Part shown: positions 5,529 to 11,024 of the stretch, in pieces | Layout: the number at the start of each line of letters is the position of its first letter | Position numbering within the stretch: the stretch's first letter is position 1 | Position numbers and translations under genes: made by a program | From: an uncultured Chloroflexota bacterium | Lineage (GTDB): Bacteria; Chloroflexota; Anaerolineae; Anaerolineales; Anaerolineaceae | Direction of reading: 5' to 3' | Assembly: GCA_902795255.1 (NCBI GenBank) | Contig: CADBKS010000092.1 | Coordinates: forward strand, 1-11,024 | Length of the DNA: 11,024 bases | Notes under the pieces: generated by a model | What the model was told of the DNA's origin: nothing | Database searches by the model: none | Seen by the model: only the letters and a program-made list of their open reading frames with translations

Positions 5529-7313
5529 ATGACGAAAAAATTATACCCGGTCCTGGCAGTCCTTTTCTGCCTGACCTTTATTTTTTCCGCAGCATCAGCC
5601 TATGATGTCTGGGACCATTACCAGGGTCCGGTCATTTTTCAGGATCCGACAGAGGAACCTGTCACGGTCTCTGCTCCGACGGAAGAACCTGTCAGCGCAC
5701 CACTGCCGACCGAAGAACCCGTCATTGAGGTGATCCCGACAGAAGAACCTGTCAGCGCAAATAAAACAGAACGCACTGTCGCGGACGGGCTTCGCAAGAG
5801 CCCTGCGGCGGATCCCGTCTCCGTGATCAATGTCCCGCAGACAGATCCGGTCATTCCGGAGATCCTCAGCGGCAGCTCCGACGGTGCAAGGGAAGTCACG
5901 CTCACGCTCGACAGCATCCGTATTTACGGTTCGAATGATGCAAGCATCCGCGATATTCTGGACAAACTGGAAGGCATGCGTTTCCGCACGGTTACCCAGT
6001 CCGGCACTTCCCACACCAGCTTCAGTTTCTCGATGCAGAACAAAGACATTCTGACCTACGAGCTTCAGAACGGGACCCCGTATTACGTGAAAAGCAACTT
6101 CCTCGGCGAAAATACATACATGATCCTCCCTGAGGACCGGTTCGAGGAAAATCTCGTTTCCGCTTTTTATGACCTGGTGGAACAGGTATCCGACGACACC
6201 TCCCAGCTTCCGCCGAAGGAAGAAGTGATCACCATGATCGGTACCTTCCGTGATACGATCTCCAGCGGCACAGCCGGTCTGCCGCCCGTTTCGCTGGAAC
6301 TGACGCAGCAGGTCGATCCCACCGCACTGATGGGTGTTGTCATGAATGTGATGACCCGCTTCCGTTCCGCTGAACCGACACAGGGGATCGGCTACCGCTT
6401 TGCGGATCTTGACGCGGCCACACTGGAATACGAATGGCCGGAAGCAGCCTCCCTTCCCGCGGTATCTGAAGCGGATTCCGCGACCGCAGGCACCTTCACC
6501 GGAAAAGATCTGCTGGATCTGCTTGACGCGCTTCCGGTATTTCTGAAAGATAACCCGGAACTCTCCGAGACGCTCAACGAAGCAGTTATCCAGTTCGTTC
6601 AGCGCTCGCAGCCCGGTACCGAGATCCCGGCCGGGACAGACGTTCTCAGCGAGCTGATCCAAAGCATGAAAGAATCCGTGCAGAAATCACCGGATACGTA
6701 CGTCACGCTGAAGATCGATAATGACCGCTACGGGGCCCCCGCCCTCATCACTGCCGAGATCGGCAAACCCGACGGCGATGCCAACAGCGGCGCCATCATC
6801 ACGATCATGCCGGTGAGCGGCTCTCAGGAAAGCGTTCTTGATTTCGCAATCGACGCGTTCCACGGCGATGAGCGGCTGCCGATTTTCCGCCTTCTCAGCG
6901 TGAGCAGCCCCGATAAATCGTTCAGCCTCAACGCCCGTTTTGCCGACCCCGACAGCAGCGACGGAGTTGAATTCGCGCTCGTAAGCCGGACGGACAGCAT
7001 TACCGAAGCAGAACACACGACCTTCAGTTTCACTGCAGCCGGCCAGCGCGGTGACATGACGATCGATCAGACCCCGCTCCCGAATGCTTTCGGCGGGAAA
7101 GACACCACCAGCCTGATCGTTTATGAGCATACCGCGAGCGGTCAGCAGGTCTTCGGATTCACGATGACCTCCGAGGCGAAAGGCACGGAAGCGCTTCCGG
7201 AACTGACTCCGGAAAATGCGGTCCGCGCTTCCGATATGACCGCAGCAGATTTCGAAGACTGCGCGGGCAACATCTTCCGGCAGCTCATGAATGTGATCAT
7301 GGCATTCATGTAA
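5529..7313 (+). CDS. Secreted protein of unknown function with PTEEPV repeats
   Basis: 594 aa. Residues 1-24 are a classical signal peptide: a Lys-Lys start, a hydrophobic core (VLAVLFCLTFIFS) and a SAASA cleavage site; there is no lipobox cysteine at the site, so a soluble exported protein is likely. Residues 40-79 are four ten-residue repeats each beginning PTEEPV, a flexible acidic proline-rich linker. The rest (about 120-594) is a non-repetitive, acidic, beta-rich-looking domain or domains with no motif I recognise and almost no cysteine (one near the C-terminus, in FEDCAGN). There is no second membrane segment and no sortase signal. The start is firm: GGAGG lies 6-7 nt before ATG. The gene is alone between two terminators with its own promoter. 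The substrate or partner is unknown. Confidence 0.85.
   Translation: MTKKLYPVLAVLFCLTFIFSAASAYDVWDHYQGPVIFQDPTEEPVTVSAPTEEPVSAPLPTEEPVIEVIPTEEPVSANKTERTVADGLRKSPAADPVSVINVPQTDPVIPEILSGSSDGAREVTLTLDSIRIYGSNDASIRDILDKLEGMRFRTVTQSGTSHTSFSFSMQNKDILTYELQNGTPYYVKSNFLGENTYMILPEDRFEENLVSAFYDLVEQVSDDTSQLPPKEEVITMIGTFRDTISSGTAGLPPVSLELTQQVDPTALMGVVMNVMTRFRSAEPTQGIGYRFADLDAATLEYEWPEAASLPAVSEADSATAGTFTGKDLLDLLDALPVFLKDNPELSETLNEAVIQFVQRSQPGTEIPAGTDVLSELIQSMKESVQKSPDTYVTLKIDNDRYGAPALITAEIGKPDGDANSGAIITIMPVSGSQESVLDFAIDAFHGDERLPIFRLLSVSSPDKSFSLNARFADPDSSDGVEFALVSRTDSITEAEHTTFSFTAAGQRGDMTIDQTPLPNAFGGKDTTSLIVYEHTASGQQVFGFTMTSEAKGTEALPELTPENAVRASDMTAADFEDCAGNIFRQLMNVIMAFM
5646..5765 (+). repeat. Four in-frame 30-bp repeats encoding PTEEPV decapeptides
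   Basis: The units are PTEEPVTVSA, PTEEPVSAPL, PTEEPVIEVI and PTEEPVSANK, spaced exactly ten residues apart. The six-residue core is invariant while codons vary (ACAGAG, ACGGAA, ACCGAA, ACAGAA), so the peptide has been conserved beyond the DNA repeat. Confidence 0.95.
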
Positions 7314-7334
7314 CTGACACGATGCGATAACAGA

Positions 7335-7360
7335 CGGGCAGCCGGATGGCTGCCCGTTTT
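7335..7360 (+). terminator. Rho-independent terminator after the secreted-protein gene
   Basis: CGGGCAGCC (7335-7343), loop GGAT, GGCTGCCCG (7348-7356): a perfect 9-bp GC-rich stem followed by TTTT. Confidence 0.9.
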
Positions 7361-7365
7361 CGCGT

Positions 7366-7371
7366 TATAAT
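7366..7371 (+). promoter_or_regulatory. Candidate -10 box of the HD-domain gene
   Basis: A perfect TATAAT lies 6 nt after the upstream terminator and about 30 nt before the HD gene ATG. No -35 match is seen at 16-18 nt, where the terminator hairpin sits, so this is a -10 call only. Confidence 0.4.
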
Positions 7372-7402
7372 AGACCCGATCCACTGATTCAAGAGGTTTA
7401 TC

Positions 7403-7987
7403 ATGAGCAATTATCCATCCAGGGATGAAGCCTGGAAAATTCTGAAGAAATATGTCACTACCGACCACCTGCAGCGCCATGTGCTGACGGTCGAAGGAGT
7501 CATGCGCCATTTCGCCCCGCTGTACAACGAAGATCCGGAGCTTTGGGGGCTGATCGGGATGCTGCACGATATCGATTTTGAGCTTTATCCGGATGAACAT
7601 CTGCAGCACGCGCCCCGTATTCTCCGCGAAGAAGGGTTCGATGAGGAATTCATACATGCCGTGCTCTCCCACGGATACGGGATCTGCTCGGATACGGAGC
7701 CGGAGACCAATGCGGAAAAGGTCCTTTTCACGATCGATGAACTGACCGGACTAATTTATGCCTGCGCGCTGATGCGTCCGTCAAAAAGCGTGATGGATCT
7801 GGAAGTCAAATCCGTCAAAAAGAAATTCAAATCCCCGGCGTTTGCCGCCAATGTCAACCGGCAGGTGATCCTGGACGGTGCAGAGCGTCTCGGGATGCCC
7901 CTTGACGATGTGATCCGCGAAACCATCCTCGGCATGCGGGAGATCGCGGACAGGATCGGACTGGTCGGAGTTCAGGAAGAAGCGTAA
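7403..7987 (+). CDS. HD-domain protein, putative metal-dependent phosphohydrolase
   Basis: 194 aa, soluble. HD-superfamily proteins bind a metal through His, His-Asp and Asp and mostly hydrolyse phosphate esters or nucleotides. Visible candidates for the metal site are His26 (LQRHVLTV), His55-Asp56 (GMLHDIDFE), His90 (LSHGYG) and Asp112 (TIDELTG), in the family order. The stretch FTIDELTGLIYACALMRP and the following SVKKKFKSP are typical of a group of uncharacterised HD proteins of about 190 aa found in anaerobes. The substrate is unknown. ATG 7403 has AGAGG 6-7 nt upstream. The gene stands alone after a terminator and converges on bioY. Confidence 0.85.
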   Translation: MSNYPSRDEAWKILKKYVTTDHLQRHVLTVEGVMRHFAPLYNEDPELWGLIGMLHDIDFELYPDEHLQHAPRILREEGFDEEFIHAVLSHGYGICSDTEPETNAEKVLFTIDELTGLIYACALMRPSKSVMDLEVKSVKKKFKSPAFAANVNRQVILDGAERLGMPLDDVIRETILGMREIADRIGLVGVQEEA

Positions 7988-8076
7988 CTGGTTTTCGCCG
8001 TTTTATACGGATGAGTCTGATCAGCATGCGGATAAATATGACGGCCTCGCCGCAATAATCAGGGGGGCCGCGCCAA

Positions 8077-8087
8077 GTGCGAAGCAC
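8077..8087. repeat. GCGAAGC mini-hairpin in the HD gene-bioY spacer
   Basis: GTGC-GAA-GCAC is a 4-bp stem with a GAA triloop, sharing the core GCGAAGC with the hairpin at 5377-5389 in the other large spacer. I see no gene in the rest of 7988-8136. Confidence 0.4.
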
Positions 8088-8136
8088 AGGCCTTTCGCCT
8101 GCCATCAGCATATCAAAGTGAGCTCTTTTGACAGGC

Positions 8137-8173
8137 AAAACAAAAACCGGATCGGGATCCCCGGTCCGGTTTT
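8137..8173 (-). terminator. Bidirectional terminator between convergent bioY and the HD gene
   Basis: On the minus strand AAAACCGGA (8173-8165) pairs with TCCGGTTTT (8151-8143); the 13-nt loop holds the palindrome GGGATCCC (8154-8161). T-rich sequence follows on the minus strand (8142-8137), and on the plus strand the arm itself ends in TTTT. It ends birA-bioY and probably also the convergent HD gene transcript. Confidence 0.85.
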
Positions 8174-8192
8174 CATTTTGTCCGGCATATGC

Positions 8193-8747
8193 TCAGATCA
8201 CGCCCTTGCGGATCAGCGGCAGCAGCTGCTGCCCGATCTTTGCCGCGATCAGGGACTTGATGATATCCCCGGGGAGCGGCTGAATGTCGCAGGCCAGGAT
8301 CATCGGCCAGAAAGCGATCGAATTCCCGAGATAAAACCGGTTCAGCAGGTACAGATAGGCGGTCCCGAAGAAATAGATCACACCGATCCCCGCCAGACAT
8401 GCCAGAAAGATCCGCTTAAATCCCGGTTCCGGGACCTTATGCGTAATCAGGCCCGTGATATACGCGCCGGGAATAAAACCCAGGATAAACCCGAAGCTCG
8501 GCTGAAGGACATACGTGATGCCGCCCCCGTGCGTAAACACAGGGAAACCCAGCAGCCCGATAAAAATATAAATAAACACCGAAAGCGCTCCGTAAACGGG
8601 GCCCAGCAGGATCCCTGCCAGCATCACGAAAAGGTCCTGAAGGGAGAGCGGCACCAGCGGGATCGGGATCTGGATAAACGCCCCGATGCCGATCAGGGCC
8701 GCAAAGATCCCGCACATAACCAGTTTTTTCGTTCTTGAATTCTGCAT
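8193..8747 (-). CDS. bioY: BioY, biotin-binding S component of an ECF transporter
   Basis: 184-aa integral membrane protein that captures biotin and, with the shared EcfA/EcfA'/EcfT module or alone at low rate, brings it into the cell. Six hydrophobic segments fit the fold. Family signatures are PLVPLSLQDLFVMLAG near the N-terminus, THGGGITYVLQPSFGFILGF in the middle (the GGxxYxxxPxFG biotin-site motif) and ACDIQPLPGDIIK near the C-terminus. The ATG at 8747-8745 is chosen because AGAGG lies 6 nt upstream; a TTG at 8765 that overlaps the birA stop is rejected. The gap to the birA stop is 14 nt, so the two are one operon. No ecfA or ecfT genes are in view; the energising module must be elsewhere. 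Confidence 0.93.
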   Translation of the reverse strand: MQNSRTKKLVMCGIFAALIGIGAFIQIPIPLVPLSLQDLFVMLAGILLGPVYGALSVFIYIFIGLLGFPVFTHGGGITYVLQPSFGFILGFIPGAYITGLITHKVPEPGFKRIFLACLAGIGVIYFFGTAYLYLLNRFYLGNSIAFWPMILACDIQPLPGDIIKSLIAAKIGQQLLPLIRKGVI

Positions 8748-8761
8748 TTTTTCCTCTTTGA

Positions 8762-9724
8762 TCAATATTTTATGCTGATCTCGCCGGCACGCAGCCGGCT
8801 GACCGTTCCGTCATCATAGCGGACGACCAGACGGCATTCATCGTCCACCTCCAGCGCATCCGCGGCCCGTCCCTCCACAGTGATCCTGTGTCCGGGAACA
8901 ACTGAGCGTTCCCGATAGGAGCGGATATGATCCGAAAAATCTCCCGAACGGTAATACGTCATAAACCGGTTCAGGAACCCGGCCGCAATCCGGTTCTTCC
9001 CGTCACTCACCGGTTCCGGGAAGACCGCACCGGCTGTCTCCCGGATCTCCTTCGGGAAGCCTTTTTCCGGCGGGTATACATTGATCCCGATGCCGAGGAT
9101 CACCGAATCCATCCGGCCGGTTTCCATACTGATCATGCCTTCCGTAAGGATCCCCGCCACTTTTTTCCCGTCCAGCAGGATATCATTGACCCACTTGACC
9201 GCGGATCTCCGTCCGGAGACCGCGTCGATCGCCTCACACGCGGCCACCGCCGCGACGGTTGTCAGCCGGACGGCTATCCCGGCAGCGATATGCGACGGCC
9301 GCAGAAGGATGCTCATGTAAACGCCCGTGTTTGCCGGGGAATAAAAATGCCGTCCGAGCCGTCCCCGCCCGTCCGTCTGCATCCCCGCGGCCAGGACCAT
9401 ACCTTCCGGACAGCCCGCTTCGGCTTTTTCCCGCATCAGCACATTGGTCGAACCGACTTCCGGAACGACCTGCAGATCCAGCGTCCGGAATTCCGGCTCC
9501 AGATATTTCCAGATGCCCTGCTCACTCAGCAGGTCCGTGCTCTCGGAAAGGCAGTATCCCCGTGAAGGCACCGCGTCGATCATATAACCTTCATCCCGGA
9601 GCGCGGCAACGGATTTCCAGACCGCGGCACGGGAGATATTAAGGGATTCCGCAAGCTCCACCCCTGAAAAAAAACTTCCCTTATGTTCTTCAAGGATCGC
9701 AAGGATCTTTTCCCGCGTCTTCAT
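8762..9724 (-). CDS. birA: BirA, bifunctional biotin-protein ligase and biotin operon repressor
   Basis: 320 aa, normal for the two-function form. It makes biotinyl-5'-AMP and transfers biotin to the lysine of carboxylase carrier domains; when biotinyl-AMP accumulates the dimer binds operator DNA. Domains: winged helix-turn-helix at about 1-62 (FSGVELAESLNISRAAVWKS and the wing VPSRGYCLS), catalytic domain at about 85-265 with VGSTN (90-94), the biotinyl-AMP loop GRGRLGR (119-125), KWVNDILLDG (177-186) and KKVAGILTEG (187-196), and a C-terminal SH3-like domain. All key motifs are intact. The ATG at 9724-9722 is preceded by AGGAG about 11 nt upstream. A matching BirA box lies in its promoter, which with the HTH domain supports self-repression. 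Confidence 0.95.
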   Translation of the reverse strand: MKTREKILAILEEHKGSFFSGVELAESLNISRAAVWKSVAALRDEGYMIDAVPSRGYCLSESTDLLSEQGIWKYLEPEFRTLDLQVVPEVGSTNVLMREKAEAGCPEGMVLAAGMQTDGRGRLGRHFYSPANTGVYMSILLRPSHIAAGIAVRLTTVAAVAACEAIDAVSGRRSAVKWVNDILLDGKKVAGILTEGMISMETGRMDSVILGIGINVYPPEKGFPKEIRETAGAVFPEPVSDGKNRIAAGFLNRFMTYYRSGDFSDHIRSYRERSVVPGHRITVEGRAADALEVDDECRLVVRYDDGTVSRLRAGEISIKY

Positions 9725-9880
9725 TCAGCAAATACTCCTGTTCTTGTGCACATTCCAATCGGATAGCACTGCTTCACGATTGGTCTTGCGTGGCATGAGC
9801 AGCTGACCGCATCCCGGACATTTAGCCCGGGCGGATCGGGCCGGGGCACCGGCTCATCTGAAATGCGGCCCGGTCTTTCG
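9725..9880 (-). other. Structured 5' leader of the birA-bioY mRNA
   Basis: From the expected start of transcription (about 9880) to the birA ATG there are about 155 nt. Two stems are clear: CGGGCCG/CGGCCCG (9837-9843 with 9866-9872, extended by a wobble and two further pairs) at the 5' end, and CCAATCG/CGATTGG (9755-9761 with 9777-9783) just before the RBS. A minus-strand frame open from about 9851 to the TGA at 9727-9725 reads ARAKCPGCGQLLMPRKTNRE and more, but has no convincing start. I do not recognise a known riboswitch. Confidence 0.45.
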
Positions 9881-9886
9881 ATTTTA

Positions 9887-9916
9887 ATTATATTGGCAGC
9901 GGAAGCGAATTGTAAA
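9887..9916 (-). promoter_or_regulatory. Promoter of birA-bioY
   Basis: On the minus strand TTTACA (9916-9911), 18 nt, TATAAT (9892-9887). The -35 is 5 of 6 and the -10 is perfect. The -35 is itself part of the BirA half-site, so a bound repressor would block RNA polymerase. Confidence 0.75.
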
Positions 9917-9941
9917 CGTTTTTCGAAATTAAGGTTTACAA
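9910..9941. promoter_or_regulatory. BirA operator (biotin box) controlling birA-bioY
   Basis: TTGTAAACG (9910-9918), 14-nt spacer, GGTTTACAA (9933-9941). The known BirA consensus in bacteria and archaea is TTGTAAACC-N14-16-GGTTTACAA; here 17 of 18 arm positions agree. It overlaps the -35 box of the birA-bioY promoter. A second inverted repeat encloses it: GGCAGCGG (9895-9902) and CCGCTGCC (9946-9953), both arms perfect but set 7 and 4 nt from the inner arms. Confidence 0.9.
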
Positions 9942-9956
9942 TCAGCCGCTGCCCAT

Positions 9957-9983
9957 AAAAAATGGCACCGGAAAACCGGTGCC
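9957..9983 (-). terminator. Rho-independent terminator of the GH94 gene
   Basis: Minus strand: GGCACCGG (9983-9976), loop TTTT, CCGGTGCC (9971-9964), then A and six T (9962-9957). It sits 21 nt after the stop of the phosphorylase gene and isolates it from the birA promoter. Confidence 0.9.
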
Positions 9984-10004
9984 GGATCTAACAAATATTC
10001 GGGC

Positions 10005-11024
10005 TTATCCCATCACAACACGGACATCGGCGGATGTGCCTGCCGGAAGCACCGGGATCACATTGCCTTCCGATTTGGTTCCGTTGACATACAGTTCCGC
10101 GACGCCCTTTTCCACACCGGAGGGATTTTCCACATGAATGCGGTATTCCGCGCCGCGGTAGCGGCGGCTGACCGTGTATTCCCTCACATCGGCGGGGATG
10201 CAGGGATCGACCATCAGCCCGTCCAGCGTCGGCTGAATGCCCAGGATCGCCTGGCTGATGCTGACGAAGGTCCAGGCGGCCGTACCGGTCAGCCAGCTGT
10301 TTTTGGCTTCGCCAAAAGTGGGGGCGTCCTTCCCCGCGATCATCTGAGAATAAACATAAGGCTCGGTCCGATGGATCTCGCTGATATCCTCAATATAAGC
10401 CGGAGCCGTCCGGCGGTAGACCTCAAAGGCACGCTTCCCGTGTCCGAGCTCGGCTTCCGCACAGACGATCCACGGATTGTTGTGGCAGAAGATCCCGGCG
10501 TTCTCCTTATATCCCGGCGGATAGCTGGAGATCTCGCCGAGGTTCAGGTAATAATGCGAATAAGCCGGCTGCAGCAGGACGATCCCGTATTTCGTATCCA
10601 GGCGCTCTTCAACGCTCTTCAGCGCTCTGGCAGCCTCACCGGTCTCCTTGCCGATCCCGGCCATCACGCACATACCCTGCGGTTCAATGAAGATCTGGCC
10701 TTCCGTGTTCTCCTTCGAACCCACGGGGTCACCGTTCGCGTCATAGGCCCGGCGGAACCATTCGCCGTCCCAGCCTGCGGTGAGCGTGGCCTTCTCTACT
10801 GCCTCGATCCGGCGGTCCGCATCATCAGCCTCACCGTCAAAGCCCATCTTTCTCAGAATCGCGGACCACGCACGGCCGTACTTTACGAACATTCCGGCGA
10901 TAAATACGCTTTCCGCCACAGGGCCTTCGCTCGGTCCGGTAGTCTGGAAGCTTTCGCCCGGATGTTCTGAAAAACAGTTCAGGTTCAGGCAGTCGTTCCA
11001 GTCCGCACGCCCGATCAATGGCAG
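10005..11024 (-). CDS. GH94 disaccharide phosphorylase (cellobiose phosphorylase type), C-terminal part; 5' end beyond the window
   Basis: GH94 enzymes split beta-linked disaccharides with phosphate to give alpha-glucose 1-phosphate plus a free sugar, an energy-saving step in cytoplasmic cellulose or cello-oligosaccharide use. The visible 339 residues begin in frame at the right edge with [19 protein letters not shown], the catalytic-acid motif (DWND) of cellobiose and chitobiose phosphorylases. Later family motifs are [71 protein letters not shown] and [16 protein letters not shown], ending in the jelly-roll-like C-terminus. The full family length is about 800 aa, so more than half lies outside. 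Cellobiose is the best guess for substrate; chitobiose or another glucoside cannot be excluded. A terminator follows. Confidence 0.9.
   Translation of the reverse strand: MPLIGRADWNDCLNLNCFSEHPGESFQTTGPSEGPVAESVFIAGMFVKYGRAWSAILRKMGFDGEADDADRRIEAVEKATLTAGWDGEWFRRAYDANGDPVGSKENTEGQIFIEPQGMCVMAGIGKETGEAARALKSVEERLDTKYGIVLLQPAYSHYYLNLGEISSYPPGYKENAGIFCHNNPWIVCAEAELGHGKRAFEVYRRTAPAYIEDISEIHRTEPYVYSQMIAGKDAPTFGEAKNSWLTGTAAWTFVSISQAILGIQPTLDGLMVDPCIPADVREYTVSRRYRGAEYRIHVENPSGVEKGVAELYVNGTKSEGNVIPVLPAGTSADVRVVMG

Noticed and set aside
5646..5765. 30-bp periodic repeat as a CRISPR-like array
   Set aside because: There are no spacers; the units are in frame, contiguous and encode a linker with variable codons.
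5595..6662. Minus-strand open frame of 355 codons opposite the secreted-protein gene
   Set aside because: Low-complexity Arg/Gly/Phe-rich translation with no domain; the plus frame has a signal peptide, RBS and ordered repeats.
8118..8738. Plus-strand open frame opposite bioY
   Set aside because: Its product is Gln/Arg/Asp-rich without any motif, while the minus strand encodes a clear BioY.
8927..9565. Plus-strand open frame opposite birA
   Set aside because: Antisense shadow; the BirA motifs on the minus strand are complete.
9822..9857. 11-codon upstream frame MSRCPGPIRPG in the birA leader
   Set aside because: No Shine-Dalgarno, no biotin-related codon pattern; most likely chance in GC-rich hairpin sequence.
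10134..10970. Plus-strand open frame opposite the GH94 gene
   Set aside because: Antisense shadow of a strongly conserved phosphorylase sequence.

Overview
The window looks like two unrelated pieces of genome joined near position 2040-2075. The left ~2.05 kb is strongly AT-rich (AGA, ATA, TTA and AAA codons dominate) and all its genes are on the minus strand. The right ~8.9 kb is GC-rich (CTG, CGC, GCC, ATC codons) with different codon use. No gene crosses the boundary: the minus-strand gene reaching it from the left has lost its 5' end, and a stop lies just past it. A chimeric metagenome contig is the simplest explanation; recent horizontal transfer is possible but less likely.

Left piece (1-~2060), probably a low-GC Bacillota genome (RF39/Mollicutes-like or a related gut Bacilli/Clostridia lineage). 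In transcription order (right to left): the C-terminal part of a TasA/camelysin-like surface protein, yceD (DUF177), rpmF (ribosomal protein bL32), a small AT-rich terminator, then a type IV prepilin-like gene that is interrupted by an exact 11-bp tandem duplication and runs off the left edge. The bL32 is unusual: it carries an N-terminal extension ending LDIQFFA, the Prp-protease processing motif known from bL27, placed so that cleavage would give the normal Ala-Val-Pro start of bL32.

Right piece (~2075-11024), a moderately GC-rich gut-type anaerobe. The GyrB sequence (MYVGGTD, final FIQTHA...VRNLDV) and the membrane protein beside it remind me of Chloroflexota (Anaerolineae); a Clostridia origin cannot be excluded by eye. 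On the plus strand: a six-to-seven-segment membrane protein translationally overlapped with gyrB (8 bp overlap), a strong terminator, a ~350 bp spacer made of short repeats, a 594-aa secreted protein of unknown function with four PTEEPV decapeptide repeats, a terminator, and an HD-domain protein. On the minus strand: a GH94 cellobiose-phosphorylase-type gene (3' part only) with its terminator, then a biotin unit: a BirA-box operator (TTGTAAACG-N14-GGTTTACAA) overlapping the -35 of a promoter, a ~155-nt structured leader, birA (bifunctional repressor/biotin ligase), and bioY (biotin uptake S component), closed by a bidirectional terminator shared with the convergent HD gene.

The biotin unit is coherent: BirA senses and attaches biotin, represses its own operon through the operator, and BioY imports biotin. 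No biotin synthesis genes are in view.
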